Source: Scolanthus callimorphus
Lineage: Eukaryota; Cnidaria; Anthozoa; Actiniaria; Edwardsiidae
Direction of reading: 5' to 3'
DNA: 64,000 bases
NCBI GenBank assembly: GCA_033964015.1
Contig: CM066916.1
Location: forward strand, 11,386,501 to 11,450,500
Shown: piece after piece, positions 23,769 through 34,090 of the stretch
Position numbering within the stretch: the first letter of the stretch is position 1
Layout: every line of letters begins with the position of its first letter
The notes under the pieces: generated by a model
Database searches by the model: none
What the model was told of the DNA's origin: nothing
The model's input: only the letters and a program-made list of their open reading frames with translations
Position numbers and translations under genes: made by a program

Positions 23769-24020
23769 TCCCGGGGGAGGGGGTACTTCAAGGTTTAATT
23801 TTAATGGCAGGGATGACCGTCGGGAAGCCCAACAAGTTTTCACCCTAAAAAATACCTGTCAGAAAAAAAATTTCCACCCTAGAAAGTACTCCTCGGTCCT
23901 AAAATACCTTCTTCAGTCTACCATTTCAGTTCAAAGAACCCCTTCAGTTCAAAGAACAATATCGGATCGCCGATTTTAACCCCTACCTACCATCCGAATA
24001 TAGGGAGTACCCCCGGAACA
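23769..24020. mobile_element. TIR MITE with CCGGGGGTACT-type ends
   Basis: The left end CCCGGGGGAGGGGGTACTT and right end GGGAGTACCCCCGG are inverted. The left 150 bp (TTCACCCTAAAAAATACCTG, CTCGGTCCT, ACCTTCTTCAG) is also found in reverse complement at 60190-60335. A short tandem (CTTCAGTTCAAAGAA, twice) lies near 23928-23957. Non-coding. Confidence 0.7.
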
Positions 24021-24379
24021 TTCATCACTAGGAGCAAACAACTCCTATATATTGCCTTGGAGAGAACCCAGACGAATCTATTTTTAGACAGAAAAATACA
24101 AGATTGCTGTTTGCGAAGTAACTACATCTGTATTTCTTCTTCACCCTGAGGCAACTGTGATATTCCAAACGTGATATTTACTTCCATTCGAGATTAATCT
24201 CGTTTCTGCTTTTTCCATTTCCGTTGGCATGGTCATGGTGAGAACAATAGAAATCCGATCTAAAAATAGCTCGGTGTGCAATAGGGTTTATCTCAATCAA
24301 ACAGCTATGCTGTTAGCGCTTGGTGATAGGCTCCTGCCATAGGCCTATTTTGATATACACCGGAAGTCGTGGAGTGCAA

Positions 24380-24504
24380 TGCATTGTGGTCTAGCTTCGG
24401 TACCACCAAATAATGGGCATTTTTTCCCAGTGGAATTCAAATGGGAAAAACTGCCCATTGTTTGGTGATTTGTTTGTACCGAAGCTAGACCATAATGCAT
24501 TACG
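24380..24504. mobile_element. fold-back element, 125 bp
   Basis: ATGCATTGTGGTCTAGCTTC near the left edge is matched by GAAGCTAGACCATAATGCAT at the right edge. Inner ATGGGCATTTTTTCCCA pairs with TGGGAAAAACTGCCCAT. Loop about 10 bases. Imperfect hairpin over its full length. Confidence 0.8.
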
Positions 24505-26354
24505 ATTGCCAATGTGATTTTTTTTTCTGATAATTGATAAATGTATGTAAGTCATACAATAATAATGATAATGCCAATGTTAATGTAATGAAATGTTGCA
24601 TTCCAAAGTGCCATTTCCTGTCCAAACCTATAGTCTAATAAGCAATTATTGTTTTTTTTTGTGATATCCAGAATAAACAATGTCGAGACATTGCTTATTC
24701 CGGAAATCACAAAAACCGATTACATTGATTCAGTAAAAAATACTTTTGCGATGAACAAAGATTGTTTTTCTGTCAAGCAGTTTCTTTTACCAGGGAAGTG
24801 TGAGAGCACACTTCCCTGCTTTTACACCAGCGCCTTGTAAAAATAGTCCCATGATGCTCTAGTCCCATTGCGCGCGTAGAAGGCAAGATTCTTGAAGACC
24901 CTCAAAGTGCGTGATTCCCAAGGTAAAGCGCGCGCTCTTTGCCAATCAGAATCGAGATAGTGAGTACAATGTATAATAAATATAATACGTAGTGGGGGCG
25001 TCGACTACGTGAGTGGCGACTCCCTTATATGGACCGAAAATCATTATTGAACCAGTTGCATGCCAGTTGACTACTTAAAGTTTATTTGACAGTGAAAAGG
25101 AAACAGTTAAATTGACAAACATGCAAGAGGGATCAACTTTATTTTACACAGCGAATCCCTACAAGTAACAAAGTTGGAACACAGGAAATGCAGGTAACAC
25201 GCTTTCGTTTTCGAAATTTATCACCTCGTTTTTCGTGTTTATCAGATAGTTATCAGGTAATAACTATATAGTTATCTGATAATTGTAAAACCCAGTTCGT
25301 GGTTGCTTTTTTCTCATGTATCGTGATACAGGTAGCGTGAATATTAACTTCCTGTCATGTAAGGAAGTGACTTAGAAATTGAAAGTAAATCGATCACAAT
25401 TATCTTGAATTCATATATTATCATCCACATTCAGGAGAACATCTACTTGATGCTAAAATTTCATTTGGTATCAAATTGGAGTGCTATGCTTTGGAAATTC
25501 ATTGTTTATCTCATAATGTTCACTCGAATCAAATAAATGTTTAGGAAAACAATTTCAAACGTATTGCCATAACCGTAGTCAATCTATTAAACGAATGACA
25601 AAATATAATGTCTTCATCTTTAAAAGTGTACCTACTCCGCGTATAATAATGATTTTTAAGTTATTTATTTTATATCTAGCACAAAATCCAACATTGTCAG
25701 CATAAGAATTGTGTCAATTGTGCAATGACGCACGCTGAAAATTCGTGTCTGAATTGTAGACCATTCATTTGAATGCCCGATAGATAGTACATATTACTCA
25801 CTGCTTGTCCAACTAACACATGAATTGAACTCACATTAATTCCTCTGAGATACAAACATTGTGTCTGTTTTCTTCTTTGTTCACTATTAAATACATGATT
25901 CTATACTACAAATGTTGTAGTACTTCCACAATTCCAAAGCTATAATTTGACTACCTGCGAAATAATCCGTAAATATCTTAAAATGTCATAATCTATCTTG
26001 CTTGCTTAAACAATGAATGTTTCAATTACAATACTATGATCGGCTTCCTGTCTTAGATAGACGTGACATGTTTGATGTGGCTTCTTGGCTCGATTTTATT
26101 GCCGAGTGGTTGCATTAGCAGCGTGTGTAGTTAAAATGCGAATAGGCTTTTTAGTGGCAAGTTCAGGATTCCGACCAAATAATCGGCCTTTTTCTACCAG
26201 TAACATATTATTTTAGCAGTTGATCAAGGTTTTTTGTTTTTTTTTTCTGCTGTGGACGAAAGACTGCTAATAAAAGAGTTCTGCTTTGGAGCAAAACTAC
26301 ACATATCATTCAATATTTCTGTCTAATGTCACGCAGGCGCAACCAGCAATTTCC
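24505..26354. other. no gene seen; one small hairpin
   Basis: AT-rich. A hairpin of ATCAGATAGTTAT/ATAGTTATCTGAT type occurs at about 25242-25281. No coding region supported. Confidence 0.35.
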
Positions 26355-26510
26355 AGGGAAGCACGGTTGGCCCAGTGTTACGGCGTTGGGTCCCTCACCG
26401 CTGTGGTTCGGGTTCGACTCCAGGCCGGGACAGAGGAAATTTTCTTTCTGTTCTGGTCTCAGTCGAAATTGGTTCATATTGTGAGTTGAACGTTCTGCTA
26501 CTGTGTTTCA

Positions 26511-26542
<32 letters not shown>

Positions 26543-26740
26543 CGTCTCGCCTTTCTACCTTGACCAGTATCTGGGGGGACGTTAAAGAACCACTGGGGAC
26601 GTAATAAACCCTCTGGCAGTGACCACCCTCAGTGTCTGTGCTTATGACCGCTTGGCTGCCAGTGGCGCCGTTGATACCCAGCGCAATTCAGCTTTCGAGC
26701 TGCAAGTCTGGGAAGTCGGTCTCACACATTTACATTTACA
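26355..26740 (+). mobile_element. tRNA-derived SINE, copy 2 (fuller copy)
   Basis: The head has an A-box-like GGTTGGCCCAGTGTTACGG (26366) and a good RNA polymerase III B box GGTTCGACTCC (26411-26421). The body shares long blocks with 16267-16584, including GACGTGAAAC-type complements, GGGACGTAATAAACCCTCTG and CAGTGACCACCCTC. The tail is GTCGGTCTCACACATTTACA. It retains about 75 bases that copy 1 lost. Confidence 0.85.
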
Positions 26741-28320
26741 AAGAACAAATTTGAAGGTATATTTTCTTTGTTCAAGGAGGCTCGCAGCCATTTTTCAATT
26801 TCGTTTTCAATTTCAATTTCGTTGTGAATCAGTTAAATAGTTCAATTTCCACTACATAACTTGAATGATTTGTATATATTATTGGTTTTCATACTATCCA
26901 ATGATGAACAAATTGAATGTGACATTTTCAGATGAACTCCAAAGCTACTTCGGCCAGTTTGATGTTCTGGGGGTCTTTCGAATTCGTTTGATTTTCTGAA
27001 AGTGCATATCACTTCCGAAAAAAGAGAGAGTGGACTGTGAAAGTTGTGCTTGAAGAAATCGGAAATGCCGAAAATTCCTGTTTTGGTCCACGAGATATGT
27101 AAGATCAAAATTTTCAGTAAATTTGATGACGTAATCATATATGGTAGAAAATATGCATACTCTATCAGCCAGTGCGTTAGTAATCAAGGGACTTTCTTGC
27201 ATGAATAATGTGCATCTGGGTTCTATATTTTGTGAATGAAAACTGTATAGGTAGACTAACTGACAGGTTAGAGACACATCATTAAAATCTGTATAAATAT
27301 TTGATCTCATGAACCAAAAAAGTTATAGCAGCCGAATTTTCGGCATGCGGATTTGTTCACGCACAACGCTTAGTCCACGTTTATATTTGATAAGCATGAA
27401 GCCCTGTTCCAAATGGCCCAATCTCAGTGCAAGGATCTAATCTAAAGAAAGTGGAGAAATAAAAAATGGACTGCTCCATTTTAATAGATCTGTTACCCCC
27501 TATCGAGGAACCTGGAATTTCCATAGGAGTTGTGTTTGACCCCATGGGTCATTGTTTTCCACAAGGCCTTTCCTTTTACAGGGTATTTGCAACAGGGGAC
27601 ACAGGAGAATGTGGAATTTTCAGAGGGGTTGCTTCATATTTCAACAAGGGTTATCTTATCAGTGATTATCTACTCCCATGCAATTCCCATTGTATGGTAT
27701 AAGGAACCTCAAAGAAGTAAAAAGGTTCTGTCAAATGACTAACGTCTAATCTAAAAGTTAGCATGTTAGCCTGTGTCGGGAGGAGGTAGGAGATGAGAGA
27801 AAATCAATAAGAGCATCTCCAAGAAGCCCCTTACATAATTCATTCATATTCCATTCCTGTCGATTTCCTTTATAAAAAATGGATCTCGTGAAGATATATG
27901 GCCTGCTTCTGCCTGCCTGATAGGGCCTACTATAAGAGGTCACTAAAACGGCGCTTAAGAAGCTAAATTGTTATTTGCTGTGCTAAGTACGTCAAAACCG
28001 TTTTATTCAAATTTTTTTCAGGAGCGGAGGAAACAGCAGAAAACCGATTCTAACCAAGCAACTTAATGTAAGAGAAAAAACATATTTGCCCCCTCTGATC
28101 TTCGTAGAGGAAACGGTTTTTGATGCCAGCGGTGGCCTTTTTAATGATCACGTACATCATTTCAACATGTGCAGAGACTTCACTCAACAGATTAACTAAT
28201 ATCACGAGTTTTTGAAAAACAGGTGCTGTTAAACATATTCATCCTCATAAAGGCCATTTTCCAAGTATGTTTATAGCCTGTGAACTATACTGACGCATTT
28301 GTCGAAGAACTGACGCAGTC
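26741..28320. other. no gene recognised
   Basis: A 78-residue open frame at 27466-27702 has no recognisable domain and lies in sequence that looks non-coding. Nothing else seen. Confidence 0.3.
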
Positions 28321-28324
28321 ACCT

Positions 28325-28553
28325 TAACAGTTTCTCTTGAAGAGAACGTGCACATAATGCTTGATGGGTATGTACACCGATTGAAGAAGCTATAATATTA
28401 TAAATACTGCTGACAGCAGTGCTGTCATATGAGCTCGTTAACAGTTATTCTTGAAAAGGACGTGCACATAAATGCTTGATGAGTTTGTACTAAGAAGCAA
28501 GCACCGATTATAGAAGTTTTAGTATAAATGCGCTGTCATCTGAGTTCGTCCAA
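28325..28553 (+). promoter_or_regulatory. duplicated 5' flank of GPCR 2
   Basis: Two diverged tandem copies of about 115 bp (28325-28440 and 28441-28553) lie directly upstream of the GPCR 2 start. Each carries a GACGTGCACATAA.TGCTTGATG block, a TATA-like AT stretch (TATAATATTATAAATA; AGTATAAATGC) and GCTGTCAT.TGAG.TCGT. The second ends 3 bases before the ATG. The position suggests a duplicated core promoter or 5' leader; function is inference. Confidence 0.55.
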
Positions 28554-28555
28554 AA

Positions 28556-29469
28556 ATGGAAGACGTCGTTCTTGGTGTGTTGTTCTGGTGTTTAAGTGGA
28601 AGTATCGGGATCATTATAGTGGTCTTCAATTCTATTGTACTTGTTGTATTTGTAAAAGACTCCAAGCTGAGACGTAGGTATATGAACCGATTCTTGGCAA
28701 GCCTAACGATAGCAGATATGCTGATGGGACTCCTAATTATTCCTGGCTACGCGGCGTTTTGCAGTACCAACTACTCTCCCCTCAGTACCCGATGTTGGGT
28801 TCTCACGAGCACGAAGGACTATGTGTTTACGGCTACAAACCTCAATATGTTGGCGATCTCTTTCGATCGTTACTACGCTGTGTTAAAACCTCTGTACTAC
28901 TCGTCCAAAATGAACAGACGGAGTTTACATGGATTCTTCTCATGGTTTGGGGATTACCCGCAATTTTGACCTCCATCAGAGCTACCTGGATTACAAAACC
29001 GAATCACCAAGAGCGGAAGTTCTTTGATAAGGTTTATGATAATATTTTGTTATTTCTAGCCGTCCTGCTGCCCCTTTGCGTGATGGTTATTACTAACGCA
29101 CTGATCATTCTTGCAATAAGGCACCACAAACACCAGCGAAATAACATTTACGTGTGCCAGCAGGAAAGTTCTGAGATATCATGCGAGAAACAATTACCAA
29201 CTCTTCCTGCGCACTCAAGGCGTACGTATAATGGGACTTTAACTTGCATTCGAGTTGTGACGGTATACGTGTTGTCATGGATACCAAGAATCTCATATAA
29301 CCTGTGGCACTTAGTGCACGGACCGGTTGATCCAGTTCTTGTCAAAGTCTCTTTGCTTTTTCTGTTCTTACAATCCGCTCTAGATCCTTTTCTGTACGCC
29401 TACTTTAGGAGTGATTTCCGTGCGGCTCTACAAAGACTATTGGTCAAGCAACGTAATATATTCATATAA
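28556..29469 (+). pseudogene. class A GPCR 2, intronless, one frameshift in TM4
   Basis: From ATG 28556 the frame encodes a very short N-terminus, TM1, LTIAD in TM2 (50-54), FDRY at the end of TM3 (103-106) and intracellular loop 2 up to about residue 120. The downstream frame, open from 28759 to the stop at 29467-29469, takes over around 28905-28930 with TM4 (ILLMVWGLPA), TM5, SWIP in place of CWxP in TM6 and DPFLY in place of NPxxY in TM7. The switch equals a one-base loss (or two-base gain); no intron with GT/AG borders fits. Everything after it remains open and well conserved, so it is a young pseudogene or a sequencing error. Cysteines flank loop 1 (69, 80) but loop 2 has none. AATAAA lies about 100 bases downstream (29570). 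Confidence 0.85.
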
Positions 29470-29711
29470 ACTAATGAAAGGACGTAATAAGCCTCTTCTA
29501 CATATTGCATTGCGTTTGATTGTAACATCAAAATGAAAGCCACCGACTTAACGGCAGTATCCGTTACTGAATAAACGTCTTTATTGCGTCCAAAATATCG
29601 AGCTGAAGTCAAATGACATATAGTTAAAAATGACTGACAAGATAAAGAAGCCTTGGTAGCACGCCCGTAGCCTTCGGGTTGCCTGTCTGCCAGCCTCGTA
29701 ACATGGTATAT

Positions 29712-29900
29712 GGGTTCAGGGTTCAATGCCCAAATCTCAGGGCTCAACGCCCAAATTATGGCCGGGATCAGGGCTCAGAGGGGTAGGCTCAGGGCTCAAG
29801 AGGCTGGGATCGGGGATCATACGCTACTCAAAATTTTGGCGCGGGCTCAGGGATCAAACATTTCGGGAAAATCGGGCTCAGGGATCAAAATGTCGCGAAA
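29712..29900 (+). repeat. degenerate GGGCTCAGGGATCAA-type tandem repeat
   Basis: Variants of GGGCTCAGGGCTCAA or GGGATCA recur at irregular spacing about eight times. This is a decayed minisatellite; the open frames through it are a consequence of its periodicity. Confidence 0.6.
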
Positions 29901-29939
29901 AAATATTGCTCAATGTATCCTAGATATACCATGTTAGGA

Positions 29940-31680
29940 GGCTAGTCTGTACATGTACTTTTGAAAACGAATATAATTATGTTTCATCTTCCATACTTAT
30001 GATGGTCTACTTAAAAATACTGATCGTGTTTATTGAATGTAGTGTCTCATGTTAATAGTTCGAAGCTGCAATCGACTAATTTTACGGCAAAGGGGTTAGT
30101 ATTTTTCCATCTGTCACACATTGAGTTTGCATTGTCATTGATGATCGATGGTATGTTATACCTGCAATGAAAATAACTCTCGATTACGCGACAACTCTAG
30201 TATGCTCTTATTTCTTCATAACATTATTTTAAAAGGTGATTTCATGTTTAACATGAGGTTCCGGTATTAAAAGGCATGAGCGGGCTTGCTTGTGAGCCTT
30301 TGATTGTCGGTTGTCACTCGTAGAGTTAACATATCTGTGGCGTGATATTCAAAATGTATATCCAAAAAGCGAAGAAATAAATAAAGTCTTTGCTTTTCAA
30401 ATTGTTGCCTTTTTAGTTGCTGCAGAATAATTTCTTTTACAACCGGTTTGGCTCAGAAAAGCTTTTCCTTCGGAGAGCAAGACTAAGTAGTATTCATAAG
30501 AATCGCAGTTCTGAACCACGAAATTCAAAATGTCTGAAATGTGAACTGAAAACGTTAGAAGACATCAAATAACCAATTATTCAGCAAATCTACAAGGACT
30601 TACTTTGCCATTTATTTAAAAAGTTACGGTTATGCGGTTTTTTCAAAGTCTACGGTGTGCGAAAATTGTTGAAATAGTCTGCGATTACACGGTAATTTGT
30701 GTACAAAAATGCGGTATTGCGGTGTTTGCGAGTCCTACGGTTGGCAGTAGTTAGCGTCCCAAGACTCTCGAATTGCAGTAAAACACACTGGCGGATTGTT
30801 GTAGGGCTGAAGACAATCTTCCGCTCACGTTTTGCTTGAATAGAACGTCTGATTGCCATTGGATACCACGGAATCGTTAGCGGAAAGCAATTGACTGACT
30901 TCGCGTGTGAAAACGGCGCCATTTAAGATAAAAAAGAAAAACGTTTTTGCGGTAAGCGGTATTCCCGAAAAATCTGTGCGGAAAGGCGGTATTTTCGAAA
31001 TTTTTGTGCGGTTTTGCGGTTTTGAGAACCCCCCTAGGCCCCCCTCACCTAGGCCGGAGACTGAAAATTCTCGACTTATTCTGTTGATTTATGAATTTAT
31101 AACGATCCAAGCGTGAAAGTGGGAGGTGTTTAAAAATATGATTTTATTTTTGATAACCCTCTTTGAGAAAATTATTTTAACATTTGGTAGCTTCTCAGAA
31201 ACGTGACGACAGTCTTGGGAACACCGGCACAATTGCTCACTCACTTCAATTTCGACAGCCCAATTTAATATCACAAACGTTTAACCCAGTCAGTAGAGCG
31301 TTTTCGTTTGACGTCAAATCTGCAGTTGTAATTGTCTCCTATAAAATTAGGATTCGTTTCTATGAGATACCTTTATGGCAGGGTAAATAAGTACCTATTA
31401 GAGAATTTCCGAGCAAAATTTTTCATTTCGAGTACGTTTAATCACGACGAAAAAGGAAGACAATGTCAAGTAAAGACACTTATTTTGTCAAAGTGTCGAG
31501 TTTTCTTATTAAATTTCTGCTTTTGTTAGTTTTAGGTATTGCTTTTAAGAAAAAAGAAAAACGCCATCTGTTCAGTGCACTTATGCTGCTTTGAGTGAAT
31601 GTGCGTTCAATTATTGAGCGAGGCTGCAAAGGCAGCACTTCTCTCCTGTTCAGGAAAAAAGCTACAACACAAAAAAGAGC
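29940..31680. other. no gene; GCGGT-rich repeat region
   Basis: 30620-31050 contains many TGCGGT/GCGGTATT phrases (for example 30631, 30711, 30950, 31005-31020) ending in ACCCCCCTAGGCCCCCCTC at 31028-31046. This suggests an old interspersed element of unknown class. No coding region supported. Confidence 0.35.
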
Positions 31681-31701
31681 CTGAACTCGACTGCTTCGAA
31701 A

Positions 31702-32724
31702 ATGAATGTCTCCTCAACAAACATTTCACTCAAAATTGTCCGATGGCTTAATCTTTCGATAGTCAGCTCAGATGTTGATCCAGGGTGCTTATTTATTCTG
31801 GACATTCCCTCGACGTCAACTAATTGCAGCCAGAACCTCGATTCTCTGTTCCTTGTGATCGATGCTCTGATCGGTGTGCTCATCTTGGCGGGAAATTTAT
31901 TCACCTGCGCGGTGTTCATTTTTGGCGGGAACTTGTGCCGCGGTGCAAGCTTCATGAACGTTTTTCTCTTAAGTTTGTCAGTCTCCGACGTACTTCTTGC
32001 TCTGATAATTATTCCAAGTTATTCCATGTACTGCGCTGGGTGCACAATGTCCGAAATGTGCTGGATGTTCGAGGGTGGAAAAGACTTTACTTTCTTGGCT
32101 TCTGTATTCAATCTTTCGGCTATAAGCTATGATCGCTTTCTAGCCGTGTTCCAACCACTGCTGTACAACCTTAAGATGACGTCAAAACGAGTTTTGCTGA
32201 TTTTATTGGTCATCTGGTTATTACCCATCATGCTTGCGGCACTGCGCAACATATGGCAGCACATGGAAAACCCCGCCCTGGCCTCGTATATCAACATAAC
32301 CTACACCTACGTGCTGCTTTTTGTGTTCGTTATTACACCAATAGTAACAGTCACGGTAGTCAACATCCGGATAATTCTCGCCATTAAGAAACAAAGCCGT
32401 AAAATCTCAGGCAGTTCAAATGGAAGGGGTGCACTGAAAAGCTTGTCGGTTATGTTTCGTAATGACTCTTATGAAGCACGAAGGAGGAGGGGGACTCTGT
32501 CATGTGTCCTGGTAGTGGCTTTGTTCGTAGTTTGCTGGCTGCCTAGAGCTTCTTACTACTTTCTGCGGCTGACTGGTCGACCAGAACTGGACAGTCTTTT
32601 GCTGAAAAAACTCTCGGTCACATTTCTCTTGTTCCAGTCTAGTCTGAACCCCGTAATCTACTCTTTTTACAGGAGGGAGTTCAGACAGATGGCGAAGAAG
32701 CTACTTCGGAGCTGTGGTTGGTGA
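31702..32724 (+). CDS. class A (rhodopsin-like) GPCR 3, intronless
   Basis: A complete 340-residue receptor from ATG 31702. The N-terminus has N-glycosylation sequons (NVS, NIS, NLS, NCS). Landmarks: GN in TM1 (64-65), LSVSD in TM2 (92-96), DRF in place of DRY (144-146), CWLP in TM6 (278-281), NPVIY in TM7 (316-320), short basic tail. Cysteines 111, 114 and 120 cluster around extracellular loop 1; loop 2 contains none. Intracellular loop 3 is about 40 residues and basic next to TM6 (RRRRGTLSC), a motif shared with GPCR 1 (KRSGTMSC) and GPCR 4 (ERNGTISC). AATAAA is at 33016. It is most similar in motif wording to GPCR 1 and GPCR 4. Ligand unknown. Confidence 0.93.
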   Translation: MNVSSTNISLKIVRWLNLSIVSSDVDPGCLFILDIPSTSTNCSQNLDSLFLVIDALIGVLILAGNLFTCAVFIFGGNLCRGASFMNVFLLSLSVSDVLLALIIIPSYSMYCAGCTMSEMCWMFEGGKDFTFLASVFNLSAISYDRFLAVFQPLLYNLKMTSKRVLLILLVIWLLPIMLAALRNIWQHMENPALASYINITYTYVLLFVFVITPIVTVTVVNIRIILAIKKQSRKISGSSNGRGALKSLSVMFRNDSYEARRRRGTLSCVLVVALFVVCWLPRASYYFLRLTGRPELDSLLLKKLSVTFLLFQSSLNPVIYSFYRREFRQMAKKLLRSCGW

Positions 32725-33556
32725 ACGGGTTGACAAAAATGCAGAATGAAGGACTCTGTAGATATTTTGAAACGCGACAATATAGCGGAAGTGCATCTGA
32801 AATATCGCCGAACTTGTCACAGAAAACGTAGTAGTATGAAAACAGCATACCTTTTCTCAAGACAATGACTTAGTCTGGTCTTGCCCGCAAAATTTTAGAG
32901 ATATATCTGTACAACATTCGATAAAACTATTCATGGTGTAAAGTCCAGAGGACTGAAATAGAGCATGGCGCCTGATCTCATACCTTTCAAGTAGTTTCCT
33001 GTATGGAGATTTATTAATAAATTATTTTCTATTGTAACCGCACCTTCCACCGAACAAACTTTTTCCCTCTCGCATTTTAGTGTTATTTTGTGTTTGTTTC
33101 CAAGCATTTTATTAAGAAATACGAAATGTTAGTTTCCAGGCAAGTATTTCCATTGTTTCCACGCTAGATGTTCCGGTTAATATTTAGTAAGGTCTCTGAC
33201 CATCTTTGATAAATTAACACTTTTGATGTAGCCTAGAAATTGCTATGGTTGAACATGAAAATCGAATGCAAGTTAAGATAAGCCTACGAATCAGGGGCGG
33301 ATTTATGAAAAAATCTGACTGTAGCGCAATCATTGATGACAATGTGGAAAAAAAATTGGTCGGGATACAGTTGGCAGAAGTATACACCAGACAGGTTAAT
33401 ATACTTTTTAGACAGTTATCAATTCAAATCTGTTCAAATAGCGTACATGTTGTAGGTTTAGAAAATACCTCCAACAAACGTTTGCCCCCGGCGCCGTTAA
33501 AAGTGGTTTTCGATAGTGTACAGCGTTACTAGTTGTCACTGCAACTCTGAATTTCA
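32725..33556. other. 3' flank, no further gene
   Basis: Includes the presumed 3' UTR of GPCR 3. A 95-residue frame at 33245-33532 has no recognisable domain. Confidence 0.3.
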
Positions 33557-33560
33557 TTAA

Positions 33561-33912
33561 GCCTGGAACGTAAGCACAAGCGCAAGCATAAGCATAAGGA
33601 CTGATGAAGACATCAAGCATAAGGTTTCCATTCCACCACGCCAAACGTAAAAAACAGGCCGGTAGCCCAAATCAAAATGGTGGGCGAAGACGAAGGCGAG
33701 AATGTTCTGCTGCTTTCAACGAGAGGACCTGGTGCCGGGCGGGACGCTGATTGGCGGGACGTATTGTACTTGCGATACAAGCACAAATGCAAGCACAAGA
33801 AGAACGCAAGTCGTGTTCTTCTTGCGTCAGCCTTGCGCTTGTCCTTAAGCTTGCGTCGTGCATGTCCTCACCAGTCCTTATGCTTATGCTTGCGTCCTAG
33901 TGAGGACCAGGC
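33561..33912. mobile_element. MITE with TTAA target duplication and AAGC-rich TIRs
   Basis: TTAA at 33557-33560 and 33913-33916 flank an element starting GCCTGG and ending CCAGGC. The terminal inverted repeats include GCAAGCATAAGCATAAGGAC near the left end and its complement near 33873-33893. Repeated AAGCAC/GCTTGCG phrases fill the interior. TTAA duplication is a hallmark of piggyBac-type transposases, so it is probably mobilised by such an enzyme (inference). Confidence 0.75.
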
Positions 33913-34090
33913 TTAACAATTGATGTGAGCAGAATACTCGAAAAGTTTGACTTTTGATCTCTGAAGAATATCCCCGTGCGTTTTTCGTATCATAAACCAA
34001 GAAATCTGTGTTTCATTGCATGCAAATTTCTAACAATCAAGGTCGTGAGTTCCAAACCCACTCGGGATTTTTAGTGATGGATTCAATGAT

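Noticed and set aside
27466..27702. 78-codon frame upstream of GPCR 2
   Set aside because: No recognisable domain, no splice or promoter context, and a competing overlapping frame; probably chance.
29710..29937. Two overlapping 65-75-codon frames
   Set aside because: They read through a degenerate GGGCTCAGGGATCAA repeat; composition is repetitive and lacks any domain.
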